From Lysinibacillus_B sp042920265 (lineage in GTDB: Bacteria > Bacillota > Bacilli > Bacillales_A > Planococcaceae): a stretch of DNA of 64,000 nt. The notes below the pieces were generated by a model, which saw nothing but the letters and a program-made list of their open reading frames with translations, did not search any database and was not told the DNA's origin. A program made the position numbers and the translations under genes. Location: the NCBI RefSeq assembly GCF_042920265.1, contig NZ_JBDQZI010000008.1, positions 62,001 through 126,000 of the forward strand, written 5' to 3'. This document shows positions 30,271 through 39,037 of this stretch, one piece after another (within the stretch, counting starts at the first letter, position 1; every line of letters begins with the position of its first letter).

Positions 30271-32735
30271 TGTTTAACCTAAAAGCAATTGCTCTAAAAT
30301 TATTTCGAGCAGCGTCTACACAAATTATGACGAGTATTAGTATTATTACAGTTTCTGTGTGCTTAATACTGACGATGTCCATGTATATTTGGAATGCAAA
30401 AGCACAAATGCAGGAAGAAATTTACGCGTTATTTGGTGAAGCAGAGATGTTTGCTGGTTACAACCCAGAACAAGCAAAATGGGTAACAAGTGAGCAATTA
30501 ACTGCCATCACAGCGATGGATGGTGTAACTGGGGTATCACCAATCCTTCTTACACATACAAGTGTTGAGGGACAATTAGATAATGTATATACAATTGGAG
30601 TGGAAAATGACGACCTTGTAAAAAGTCGCTATCATTTCAATGAGAATATTGAAGCCAACGAAGTCGTAATTTCAGAAAAAATTGCTCAGCTTTCCAAAAA
30701 ACAAGTAGGTGACACAATCGATATTGAATCTAATCCCTATATAGTGAAAGAAATTTTAACACCTTTACCTAATGCGTCAGATGTAAAAGCAATCATATTA
30801 GCAAATGATACAGTAAGAAACTGGCTGACGATTAAAGATTATGAAGTCGGTGTGTATACGCTAATTGATATTGATAAAAGCGCTTCACCACAACATATTA
30901 CCGAGCTTTTACAAGGATTAGACAATGAGCTACGGATTGATATTGTAAATGAATATGATTTCGCCAAACAGAATTTCCAAGCGTTATCAATTTTTATTAT
31001 TGTTTTATCCGTTTTTGTTTTATTGATTACGGTAGTATTACTCATCTCAACATTCCAACTTGTTTTCTACAAATTGAAGGAACAACTAATGGTATTACGT
31101 GCACTTGGGGCAACAAAACATCAAGTTGGACAAATCGTACAAACACAGCTGATGACAATTTTGACAGTCGGTTTGCTGAGTGGGGTATTGTCAAGCTTAG
31201 CGGTTATAAAATTGTGGTTGCCATTCCTTGTTGAAACAATGCAACTGCCAGCAGCGCGGACGGAATTTCCTATCTGGCTAGTATTGATTATTACAGCAGC
31301 TATATTTGTCATATTACAGGTGGTGATTCAGTGGCAAGTTCGAAAAAGCATGCGATTATTACCGTTACAAATTGCAACGGATAATTATTCAACTGCATTA
31401 CGACTGACAAAAGGTAAGCGCTTTGCCATGTCCCTTGTATTCGGTAGTGCAATGCTATGTTTTTTACCTGCAATGGTTGGTATAAATTCAGGAGAAAGAG
31501 ATTTATTAATATTAATTGGCAGTTTATTGATGAGTTTAATTATTCTTTATACGATGCCATATATATTTACCTTCTTACTAAAAATAGGAATACAACCAGT
31601 ACGCATATTACTTGGGAAAGAAGCGTATTTAGCTTGTCAGCAACTCATGCCTCAAGTACGCAAAAATATGCCGATTGTGTTAAGTATTATTGGCTTAATG
31701 GTTATTCTTATTTTCGGGACAACCTTATTTAAATCTGTTCAAGAAAATGAAAAAGATTATATCGATTATTTATTTGAAACACCGATTGCTATTAAAAATG
31801 ACTTATGGGATCCGACCTTTCCGAATGAGGTTGTAAAAGATATTGAAGCGTTACCATCTGTTGATTTTGCCTATGCGAGAAGTAATAATTCCCCAATTGA
31901 CTTGTTTATGAATAACGATTGGATCGGGGCTCAAATGACAGCTGTAGATATAGAACAGTTAATAGAGCGCGGCAAAATAGATGAAATAACAGGTGATATT
32001 AGGAACGGGATGATTGTCACAACCGACTATGCTGCACTACATGAATTAACGATTGGCGATGAAATTCGTTTAGGTGTATGGAATAATGCATACCAAAGTG
32101 TAGATGAAATCTCTTCAGCAGAAGTAGTTGCGATTGTTGAACCGAAAACGATGGGGAGTGAGGTGTATCTTGACTGGTCATCTGAAATTGTGCAAACATC
32201 ACCATACGTTATTGTAACAGATGTTATGGTCCAAACAGCTCATATTCAACAAACATTAAATGAATTAAGCTTTTTACACGAGCAATGGCCAGCACTCACA
32301 TTTTCTGATTATGACACATACATGGAAGAAAATAATAAGATGTTTTACCAACGTTGGAGCTTATTTGTCGGCGTTTTAGTTGTCCTAATTGTCGCGACAT
32401 GCTTAGGGGTAATTCAAACATTATTGCACACGATCTACAGTAAGCGCGTGGATTATGCTACTCAGCGACTCGTTGGGCTATCACCAAATGGGTTAATGAA
32501 GCTGATTTTATCCCAAGTATTGTTGTTTGTTGTATATGGGCTTGTAGCTGGAAGCATCATTGGTACAACATTTACAAAATTGTTAGCGCTTGTAGATGTT
32601 GGTTCGGAAATTGTGTTCAATGTAAAAATACTGCTGGTTGTAAGTTTACTATTTTTATTTACGATACTAGCCGTTTTCTCTCTACAAAGTTATTGGATTA
32701 GTCGGAAAAAATTAGCCGATGAGTTGGTAGAGTAA
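30270..32735 (+). CDS. FtsX-like ABC permease, large form (821 aa)
   Basis: The N-terminal span (about 18-38) is followed by a roughly 190-residue extracytoplasmic MacB-like domain, then three spans forming the first FtsX domain (about 230-360; LMVLRALGATKHQVGQI). A middle pair of spans (about 385-435), another span with a second extracytoplasmic domain (about 470-690), and a second FtsX domain (about 695-815; VDYATQRLVGLSPNGLMKLIL) complete it. ATG 30270 with GAGGTGAG. It partners the ATPase at 29455. Such transporters act in peptide-antibiotic sensing or export, or move lipids or lipoproteins; no substrate can be named. Confidence 0.9.
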   Translation: MFNLKAIALKLFRAASTQIMTSISIITVSVCLILTMSMYIWNAKAQMQEEIYALFGEAEMFAGYNPEQAKWVTSEQLTAITAMDGVTGVSPILLTHTSVEGQLDNVYTIGVENDDLVKSRYHFNENIEANEVVISEKIAQLSKKQVGDTIDIESNPYIVKEILTPLPNASDVKAIILANDTVRNWLTIKDYEVGVYTLIDIDKSASPQHITELLQGLDNELRIDIVNEYDFAKQNFQALSIFIIVLSVFVLLITVVLLISTFQLVFYKLKEQLMVLRALGATKHQVGQIVQTQLMTILTVGLLSGVLSSLAVIKLWLPFLVETMQLPAARTEFPIWLVLIITAAIFVILQVVIQWQVRKSMRLLPLQIATDNYSTALRLTKGKRFAMSLVFGSAMLCFLPAMVGINSGERDLLILIGSLLMSLIILYTMPYIFTFLLKIGIQPVRILLGKEAYLACQQLMPQVRKNMPIVLSIIGLMVILIFGTTLFKSVQENEKDYIDYLFETPIAIKNDLWDPTFPNEVVKDIEALPSVDFAYARSNNSPIDLFMNNDWIGAQMTAVDIEQLIERGKIDEITGDIRNGMIVTTDYAALHELTIGDEIRLGVWNNAYQSVDEISSAEVVAIVEPKTMGSEVYLDWSSEIVQTSPYVIVTDVMVQTAHIQQTLNELSFLHEQWPALTFSDYDTYMEENNKMFYQRWSLFVGVLVVLIVATCLGVIQTLLHTIYSKRVDYATQRLVGLSPNGLMKLILSQVLLFVVYGLVAGSIIGTTFTKLLALVDVGSEIVFNVKILLVVSLLFLFTILAVFSLQSYWISRKKLADELVE

Positions 32736-32757
32736 GCGCACTGAATTTAGTATATAA

Positions 32758-32797
32758 AACACCCATCCTCATGAAAAGATGAAGGGTGGGTGTTAAT
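32758..32797. terminator. hairpin between converging genes
   Basis: AACACCC (32758-32764) pairs with GGGTGTT (32788-32794), extended by TCAT/ATGA inside. It ends the FtsX operon and, read on the − strand, follows the EAL gene. Confidence 0.7.
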
Positions 32798-32802
32798 GTT
32801 GC

Positions 32803-33807
32803 TTATGAAATAGCTTGCCAATCAATTTCTGTAATCGGTACTGCACTTGGTTTACTAAATAAGTAGCCTTGAAATAATTGATAGCCAAGCCCTTTTAAAT
32901 ATAAATAGTCTTCTCTTGTTTCGATGCCTTCAGCTAGAGGGGTTGCGCCAATTTCGTTTGCTTTTTCTAAAAAGAATTGAGCGACGGACTGTAAATGAGG
33001 ATCGTGTGCTACACCGTCTACGAATTTACGATCTAGTTTCATATAGTGTGGTTGCAAATCTGCTAGTAAGTCAGCTGTACTAAAGCCTTCGCCCACATCA
33101 TCTAGCGCGTATTCAAACCCTTTTTCACGATAATAAGCTAAAATCCGTTTTAAATGCGGCAGATCGTCTACTTGTTCTGTCTCTACGACTTCAAAAATGA
33201 ATCGTTTTGGTTCGATGTTTAATTGGCGAGCGACTTGTTCTGTGGAACGCAAACAAAATTCAGGTGCATAAATGGATGTAGGGATAAAATTAATAAAGAT
33301 TTTCCCCGATAAAAACTTTCCATAACGAACAGCTGTTAAGCGACATGCACGGTCAAGTGCATATAGGCGTCCACGCAATTTAGCTGCTTGAAAAACAGGA
33401 TAAGGTGATAGGATGTCCCCGTTTTCTGCGATGAAGCGTGCTAATACTTCATGTCCAAAAATCGTTTTGTCTGCTTGAATGATTGGTTGCGAATAACAGA
33501 TGATTCGATTTTGTTTAATAATTGCATCTACCCATGAAGCGCTGAATACATGATGCACTTCAGATAATGGTAACCAATCTTCATCAACAGTAAAAGTAAT
33601 ATTTGATATATCCCCGAAATCTTCACAAAAATCAGTGAGTTCATGCATCGCTTCTTCACATACGACAAGATAGTTATCTTTTTCTACGACATCATAACTT
33701 AAGCGCATTAAATGCTCAGTTAGTAGGGGAATGATTGCTTCGTTTTTCTCCCCGGTTAATTTTACTTGGAATTGGACAGAGCCGACAATACAGTTTTTAC
33801 ATGTCAT
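32803..33807 (-). CDS. EAL-domain cyclic-di-GMP phosphodiesterase with an N-terminal CxxC segment (334 aa)
   Basis: The EAL domain covers about residues 95-325. Catalytic positions appear intact: EVLAR (Glu of EAL, here EVL), NFIPTSI (Asn), FEVVETE (Glu), LDDVGEG (Asp-Asp; usual DDFGxG), MKLDRKFVDG (Lys), LAEGIET (Glu) and FQGYLFSKP (Gln). An active c-di-GMP hydrolase is expected. The first 94 residues are a separate domain starting MTCKNC, with two more Cys at about 50 and 61, possibly redox or metal sensing. GAGGTGG precedes ATG 33807. The start overlaps the stop of the MerR-B12 gene by 4 bases, so both are translated together. Confidence 0.92.
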   Translation of the reverse strand: MTCKNCIVGSVQFQVKLTGEKNEAIIPLLTEHLMRLSYDVVEKDNYLVVCEEAMHELTDFCEDFGDISNITFTVDEDWLPLSEVHHVFSASWVDAIIKQNRIICYSQPIIQADKTIFGHEVLARFIAENGDILSPYPVFQAAKLRGRLYALDRACRLTAVRYGKFLSGKIFINFIPTSIYAPEFCLRSTEQVARQLNIEPKRFIFEVVETEQVDDLPHLKRILAYYREKGFEYALDDVGEGFSTADLLADLQPHYMKLDRKFVDGVAHDPHLQSVAQFFLEKANEIGATPLAEGIETREDYLYLKGLGYQLFQGYLFSKPSAVPITEIDWQAIS

Positions 33808-34703
33808 ATTTCCACCTCGTTTAATATATCTTGTAAATCATTAATATAACGAATTGTATGTAAAGTGTGTGTTTTTAAATACTCTTTTGTGCCACTTCCA
33901 CCAATAAACATATGAACTTCAGGGTAATCTGCTGCAAATACATCAAGTGCTGGTAGTACATCCGGATAGGTTGTAAATGGTAACTCACTCATAGCCGAAA
34001 GTAATACCACTTTTGGCTTAAAATAAATAATTAGCTGTTCAATGGCTCCTGGAGCAGGTGAGCTTGAAATTAAATATACACGATATCCATGCATTTGCGC
34101 CTTGAGCAACAAAATACATAAAGGTAAATCATGGGATTCACCAGGCAAGCAAGCACCAATCAACAACGGGGCATCATCTGGCATATGCATGTCATTCCGA
34201 AGACCGACTAAATAATCTCGAATAACGGTGGAAGAAACACTCTCTTGAAAAGGATTCCACCTATCTTTTTCCCATCTGATACCGATTTCGAACATAACAG
34301 GAACGACGACTTCATCTAAAAAACGTTCTATCCCTAGTTTATGGTGTGCCTCTTGCAAAATTCGTTTAATCGAAATGACATCACAAGTTGAGCCATATTC
34401 AAGTAAACGTATACAATATTCATTATGAATCATTGGTTCGCATGATTCAAGTGTAGGTAATGGTGTGTTTTCCTGATGGGCTTGTATAGTTGCTTGTTGA
34501 ATTGTGAGCCCTTTATCTACAAGGTTACGAACAGTAAGTAGTATTTTAACATCTTTTTCTGTATAAATACGACGCCCATTAGGTAATCTTTGGGGTGTTA
34601 CAGTATGGTAGCGGTCTTCCCATTTCCGAATGGCCGGTTTAGATAAACCAGTGATTAATGATACTTGTTGGATGGATAACATTTTTTCATTGAAGTTAGA
34701 CAA
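33804..34703 (-). CDS. MerR-family regulator with cobalamin-binding domain, CarH/LitR-like (299 aa)
   Basis: The start is best placed at TTG 34703, eight bases after GGAGG. The order is a MerR domain (residues 8-78; IQQVSLITGLSKPAIRKWEDRY, RRIYTEKDVK), a helical B12-binding-2 domain (about 90-170) and a Rossmann B12-binding domain (about 178-295). In CarH, cobalamin is held by W-x9-E-H and a lower-ligand His in a D/E-x-H motif. Here the first motif is W144-x9-E154-S155 (His replaced by Ser) and the second is kept (E-S-H191-D-L-P-L), with spacing of 36 as in CarH. B12 binding is plausible but light chemistry is doubtful. Coupled to an EAL enzyme rather than carotenoid genes. Confidence 0.88.
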   Translation of the reverse strand: MSNFNEKMLSIQQVSLITGLSKPAIRKWEDRYHTVTPQRLPNGRRIYTEKDVKILLTVRNLVDKGLTIQQATIQAHQENTPLPTLESCEPMIHNEYCIRLLEYGSTCDVISIKRILQEAHHKLGIERFLDEVVVPVMFEIGIRWEKDRWNPFQESVSSTVIRDYLVGLRNDMHMPDDAPLLIGACLPGESHDLPLCILLLKAQMHGYRVYLISSSPAPGAIEQLIIYFKPKVVLLSAMSELPFTTYPDVLPALDVFAADYPEVHMFIGGSGTKEYLKTHTLHTIRYINDLQDILNEVEI

Positions 34704-34792
34704 AGTGTTTGCCTCCATTTCCAAGTTTTTATACGTATAATACATGGAATGTAAAAAATATTCAATTTTTTTGTCTCGTTTTTGTCTAACTT
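34693..34792. promoter_or_regulatory. inverted 12-bp sites flanking the MerR-B12 promoter
   Basis: AAGTTAGACAAA (34693-34704, covering the proposed TTG start) is an exact inverted copy of TTTGTCTAACTT (34781-34792). A second TTTGTCT word lies at 34769-34775. The two sites bracket the − strand promoter and abut the + strand one, an arrangement suited to binding by the regulator itself. Confidence 0.55.
34737..34765 (-). promoter_or_regulatory. sigma-A-type promoter of the MerR-B12/EAL operon
   Basis: On the − strand: −35 TTGAAT (34765-34760), 17-base spacer, −10 TATTAT (34742-34737), 33 bases before the proposed start codon. Confidence 0.65.
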
Positions 34793-34806
34793 CAGCTTCT
34801 GATTAT

Positions 34807-34834
34807 TTGACAATGTTTTTTTTCAATTTATAAT
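34807..34834 (+). promoter_or_regulatory. sigma-A promoter of the globin-coupled sensor gene
   Basis: Consensus −35 TTGACA (34807-34812), 16-base spacer, consensus −10 TATAAT (34829-34834), 33 bases before ATG 34868. Confidence 0.8.
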
Positions 34835-34867
34835 GGAATTATACTCTAAATGAAGGAAGATGATGGT

Positions 34868-36163
34868 ATGTTTGGTCTCTTTATGAAGAAACAACAACAA
34901 CCAATAAACAATTTGGATCATTTTCAGCCTGTAATTGATAAAAAAGAATTAGGTGCCATTCAAAAGCAATTGAATTTAATTAATTTAACAGATGAAGATT
35001 TCAAAACACTTATGTCATTTCAGTCAACAATTAAGCAACATGTGAATGAAATTACAAATGTATTTTATGATAAAATCCTGGAAGTACCAGAGTTAAAGCA
35101 ACTCATTGAATCACGCAGTAGTGTGTCAAAGCTAAAAGCGGTTGTTGGTGAACATACGATTTCAATGTTTAATGGTCGATTAAATGAAGAAGTGATAGAA
35201 CGAAAACGTCATTTAGCACGCATCCATTTTAAAATGGGGTTAGACCCGAAATGGTATATGGGAACGTTTCAACAGATGCAAGAAATTATGGTTCGTATTT
35301 TAGTGGAGGAGCCTACTGTTCAGGTGGAGGCATTGCAAATTGTAACGGTTGTGTCCAAGTGGATCAATTTTGAGATGCAAATTGTATTAGAAGAGTATGA
35401 GCGTGAAAACCGTCGTTTAATTGATGCGCAATATACAGTTGTGAAAGAAGAGTTAAAGGGCAGTATCTCATCGATTAGTGAAGATTTAGCACGGCTAACC
35501 GATGAAACTACGAATCAAATGGACAACATACAGTGTTCAACCACTACACTGAATCAAAATATTACAAACAATGTGGAAACTGTGAAAAATGTTTCTGCTC
35601 GTGCCGTGCAAGGAAGTAGTTATATGAAACAACTAGAACAGCAAATTGCACAAATGGTGACGAAAATGGATGATATGACTGCTGTAGCAAATGAGCTAGC
35701 AACGTCTTCTCAAAAGATTTACGATGTGTTGGCGATTGTTCAGTCTATTGCAGATCAAACGAATTTACTTGCCCTCAATGCATCGATTGAGGCAGCAAGA
35801 GCAGGTGAATACGGCAAAGGTTTTGCAGTTGTGGCACAGGAAGTCCGTAAACTAGCAGAACAATCGAAGCAATCGGTCGCCCATATAGCAGAGCTTGTTA
35901 ACACAACCTCCCGTTTATCGCTGCATGTCAGCTCTTCTTTAAAGGAAGTAAAAACGGCTACCGCAGAAAGTCAAACGGTATCTTATGATGCACAGGCAGA
36001 GTTTGACCACATTTTACAAGAAGTCGAGCATAATGAAAAGGCGATTCAACTCATAGCAGCCGAGCTTAAACAGCTTATAAATGGCGTAGAAATAATCGAT
36101 CATGAAATTCATCAAGTGTCCACTACTGCCGAAAATCTATATAACACTGCACGTAATTTGTAG
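34868..36163 (+). CDS. globin-coupled chemoreceptor, HemAT-like (431 aa)
   Basis: Soluble protein without membrane spans. Residues about 15-175 form a sensor globin: NVFYDKI carries the distal Tyr (Y67), and HLARIHFKMGLDPKWYMGTF the proximal heme His (H120), both as in B. subtilis HemAT. Residues about 190-431 form the receptor signalling domain, with the hairpin tip VQSIADQTNLLALNASIEAARAGEYGKGFAVVAQEVRKLAEQSK split by the conserved E-R contact region. Start ATG 34868 follows GAAGGAAG. It probably binds O2 and signals to CheA. Divergent from the MerR-B12/EAL operon with interlocked control sites, suggesting common control. Confidence 0.93.
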   Translation: MFGLFMKKQQQPINNLDHFQPVIDKKELGAIQKQLNLINLTDEDFKTLMSFQSTIKQHVNEITNVFYDKILEVPELKQLIESRSSVSKLKAVVGEHTISMFNGRLNEEVIERKRHLARIHFKMGLDPKWYMGTFQQMQEIMVRILVEEPTVQVEALQIVTVVSKWINFEMQIVLEEYERENRRLIDAQYTVVKEELKGSISSISEDLARLTDETTNQMDNIQCSTTTLNQNITNNVETVKNVSARAVQGSSYMKQLEQQIAQMVTKMDDMTAVANELATSSQKIYDVLAIVQSIADQTNLLALNASIEAARAGEYGKGFAVVAQEVRKLAEQSKQSVAHIAELVNTTSRLSLHVSSSLKEVKTATAESQTVSYDAQAEFDHILQEVEHNEKAIQLIAAELKQLINGVEIIDHEIHQVSTTAENLYNTARNL

Positions 36164-36262
36164 ATACAATGTATTTTCATAGCTTTATAGACGAGTTGAA
36201 TTTTATATGAATAATGCCTACAAAAATCACGACAGATGTACTTATATTTTGGAGGGGGTTAA

Positions 36263-36727
36263 ATGTCACGCTTTATCTTCCATACGCTTGTTTATAGTAT
36301 TATCGCAGGTATCTTTTTAGGATTGTTAATGAAATGGATGCAATATGTGACAGGCTATAAAATCTATACATTATTGATGAATGTGGACTATATTCCCATT
36401 GTAAAAGAGTACACATTCCCAGAGTGGGTGGAGTTTACGTTTCATCTTATAATCGCTGTGATTTTAACGTATGTCATCGTATGGATTGCTTGGAAAAAGT
36501 CCTTTACAAGTAAACAACTCATTTCATTTACAGTTATTGTGAATATAGTCATTGCGATAGCGCTGTATCCAACGACTGCATTATCAGATCGTACACCGCC
36601 CCTTTTGTCGGTGCCATCCTTTGGTTTATGGCTAGTAGCGCATATTGCATATGGTGTAGTGCTAGGCATTTTGCTCGCTCGGTTAGTGCCGACTCGTTTG
36701 AAAAATAGGAGAGAAGGGGCCGTCTGA
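36263..36727 (+). CDS. four-span membrane protein of unknown function (154 aa)
   Basis: Spans lie at about residues 5-25, 58-77, 88-108 and 120-142. An extracytoplasmic loop (residues 30-55; YKIYTLLMNVDYIPIVKEY) separates the first two. TGGAGGGGG precedes ATG 36263. The last codons and the stop lie within the dispersed repeat starting at 36715, so the insertion of that element may have fixed the present C-terminus (RREGAV). Confidence 0.72.
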   Translation: MSRFIFHTLVYSIIAGIFLGLLMKWMQYVTGYKIYTLLMNVDYIPIVKEYTFPEWVEFTFHLIIAVILTYVIVWIAWKKSFTSKQLISFTVIVNIVIAIALYPTTALSDRTPPLLSVPSFGLWLVAHIAYGVVLGILLARLVPTRLKNRREGAV

Positions 36728-36843
36728 AAAGACATTTTGAGACGGCACTTGCGACCACCGCAGGAGCAATAGTTCTTAATGGATCATGATGAAGGATTAA
36801 AGAGGGGGTTCTGAAAGTTTTTACTTTCTGTACACCCTCTTTG
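36715..36843. repeat. dispersed non-coding repeat, copy 1
   Basis: Shares most of its sequence with 51823-51978: a GGCCGTCTGAAAAGAC start, a CGACCACCGCAGGAGCAATA core and a 3' hairpin with arms around GTTTTTA (CTGAAAG/CTTTCTG). It has no reading frame. The two hairpins can act as terminators; here the 3' one lies between converging genes. Confidence 0.85.
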
Positions 36844-36844
36844 T

Positions 36845-37717
36845 TTATTTATTTTTTAGTTTAAAGATCAGAAGGGAGATTGTTGCTAGTGCAATGGTCG
36901 AACCAATGATTACGATATAGCTCACACTTGTTGATAAAAGGGTATTGTTCCATTCATAGACTACACCGAAATTCTTTTTATATTGTGCCAGTACTTCCGG
37001 AGTACCTGCAAATACGTTGTCTAACGAATGGACCATTAATTTCTCTCGGAATAATACGGTCGAATGGCTAATCGGAAAAAACATGATGACGTTTTGTACC
37101 GCATTGGGTAATGAGCCCATCGGTACATATACGCCGCATAAGAAGCCGATTGCTGTTCCGATAATTGTGTTCAATGTTGAAAAAGCGGTTTGTGTAGAAA
37201 CGAGTAATGTGAAAAATAAGTTAAACATGCTACTAAGGGACACGGATAATGCAATAATGCCAACGATTTCAATAAATGTTCCAGCATCCACCAGATGACC
37301 GCCTGTTGAAACAATAAACAGTTCACATAAAATAAATGCTACGACAGATAAAATAAACCCGATCATCCAAGCATTTGCAACATAGCTGAATTGTAGCGTT
37401 GCACGAGAGGTAGGAGCGGTCAAGAGATCAGCCAATCCCTTTGTTTCTAAATCGCGAATGTAAATGCCGAATGCCGCAAGCGTTGTTGTAACGGTCACGA
37501 TGGATAACAACCCAGCTACCATCCATTCATTGACAAGTGTTGTAATCTCAGAAGAAGCGGGGACGATTTCTTCAATAGCATCCACTTGTAATTTTTGTAG
37601 AAACACGGCATATAAAGTAATCACAATTAATACGGATAAAAAAGAAAATAAAACAAGCGTTTTATCGCGGCGATATACTTTATTGTGGCGGTTGATTAGA
37701 CTAAATATAGTACTCAT
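36845..37717 (-). CDS. ABC-2 type permease (290 aa)
   Basis: Six membrane segments (about residues 22-42, 70-90, 110-132, 146-168, 175-200 and 262-284) with a large first extracytoplasmic loop, and the YVPMGSLPNAVQNVIMFFPISHS motif before the fifth loop, typical of ABC-2 permeases of the daunorubicin/antibiotic exporter type. The start overlaps the ATPase stop by 4 bases. Last gene of the LytTR operon. Substrate unknown. Confidence 0.87.
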   Translation of the reverse strand: MSTIFSLINRHNKVYRRDKTLVLFSFLSVLIVITLYAVFLQKLQVDAIEEIVPASSEITTLVNEWMVAGLLSIVTVTTTLAAFGIYIRDLETKGLADLLTAPTSRATLQFSYVANAWMIGFILSVVAFILCELFIVSTGGHLVDAGTFIEIVGIIALSVSLSSMFNLFFTLLVSTQTAFSTLNTIIGTAIGFLCGVYVPMGSLPNAVQNVIMFFPISHSTVLFREKLMVHSLDNVFAGTPEVLAQYKKNFGVVYEWNNTLLSTSVSYIVIIGSTIALATISLLIFKLKNK

Positions 37718-38622
37718 ATCGCAACTCCTTCTTCATTAATACACATAAATACATCGTCCATGGAACCTTTGATTACTTCAAATGACGCTAAATTTTCTTC
37801 TAGTTCCTTTAAAATATGCAGTGCATCTATTGTGGAACGAATACGGACATAATACACGCCATTTTTCTCTTGGAACGTGAGGTTTTGGTTTTGCAAATAC
37901 TGTTCCCCTATCGTTTGATCTTTAAATAGCAATGTCATTTGGTCGAATGCATACTGATCTTTTAACGCATGCGGTGTCCCTTGTGCGACAATTTCTCCTT
38001 GTTTAATAATGACAATATCATCTGCGACCGCTGCTTCCTCCATGTAATGAGTTGTTAAAAAAATCGTCATATCGGTTTCTTGTTGTAGCTTTTTAATCGC
38101 TTCCCAAACGAAAATGCGTGTTTGGGGATCAAGTCCAGTTGTAGGCTCGTCCAGAAACAAAATACTTGGTTTATGGATGAGGGCACGGGCAATATCTGCA
38201 CGGCGTTTTTGACCACCTGACAAACAGCCATATTTTTTATGTTCGATATCTGCTAATTGTAAATAGTGCGATACGAAAGCATAATTTTCTTGTAAGGTTG
38301 TTTTTGTTAATTTGTACATATTCCCTCGGTGCATAATATTTTCATACACGGATAGTTGACTATCTAAAATACTTTGTTGGAATACAACCCCGATTTCTTT
38401 GCGAATCGCATCCTGATTTTTTAAGGGCTGTCCTGCGATGGTTACTTCACCAGCCGTCTTTTGAGTAAGCGTGCACAGGATCTCGATTGTCGTTGATTTG
38501 CCTGCGCCATTCGTGCCTAAAAACGCAAACAATGCGCCTTTTTTGACAGAAAATGATATGCCTTTCACAGCTTCATAGTTGCCGTATTTTTTACGCAAAT
38601 TATTAACTTCTATGCTGTTCAT
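37714..38622 (-). CDS. ABC transporter ATP-binding protein, drug-exporter type (302 aa)
   Basis: Walker A GTNGAGKST, Q-loop VVFQQSILD, signature LSGGQKRRADIARAL, Walker B LFLDEPTTGLDPQTR and switch TTHYMEEA are complete. The C-terminal DrrA-like extension of about 80 residues is present (ending DDVFMCINEEG). Start ATG 38622 overlaps the DUF3021 gene by 20 bases. In operons of this type the ATPase and permease are controlled by the LytTR regulator at the front. Confidence 0.9.
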   Translation of the reverse strand: MNSIEVNNLRKKYGNYEAVKGISFSVKKGALFAFLGTNGAGKSTTIEILCTLTQKTAGEVTIAGQPLKNQDAIRKEIGVVFQQSILDSQLSVYENIMHRGNMYKLTKTTLQENYAFVSHYLQLADIEHKKYGCLSGGQKRRADIARALIHKPSILFLDEPTTGLDPQTRIFVWEAIKKLQQETDMTIFLTTHYMEEAAVADDIVIIKQGEIVAQGTPHALKDQYAFDQMTLLFKDQTIGEQYLQNQNLTFQEKNGVYYVRIRSTIDALHILKELEENLASFEVIKGSMDDVFMCINEEGVAI

Positions 38623-39037
38623 CTTCTCGCCTTCTTTCTTGAATTAATTGATTTAATTGTGCTACTTCTTGTTTCATTAAAATATAAATAACGACCCAAA
38701 TAATGAGGTAGGCAATGACTTCATTTATAAATACTTTCATGATGGAGCTTGGTTCATTGAAGTCAAACCATTGACCAACGATCCCTGCAGACATGACGAC
38801 GAATGTAACGACCGTAAAATGTATAATTGTCGCGATAGTAAAAGGGAGTTTGTCTACTACATAAATGGTCGTAGCAAGACCGATGACAATGCCCATGACG
38901 ATCGCAATGAGTAACTGATGCAGTAGCTCGTCACCGGAAATAGCACGATTCTCAGTAAAGATACTTAGCGTTACAATAATATAAGATGTACTTAATGAGA
39001 TTAATACACCTAATAAACAGCTTCTTAAGTACGTCAT
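38603..39037 (-). CDS. DUF3021 family membrane protein (144 aa)
   Basis: Four membrane segments (about residues 7-27, 43-62, 70-92 and 103-124) and a charged coiled tail (QLNQLIQERRREDEQ). Order and length are those of DUF3021, which almost always follows a LytTR-only regulator and is thought to hold it at the membrane as an inhibitor. The ATG overlaps the regulator stop by 4 bases (ATGA). Confidence 0.85.
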   Translation of the reverse strand: MTYLRSCLLGVLISLSTSYIIVTLSIFTENRAISGDELLHQLLIAIVMGIVIGLATTIYVVDKLPFTIATIIHFTVVTFVVMSAGIVGQWFDFNEPSSIMKVFINEVIAYLIIWVVIYILMKQEVAQLNQLIQERRREDEQHRS

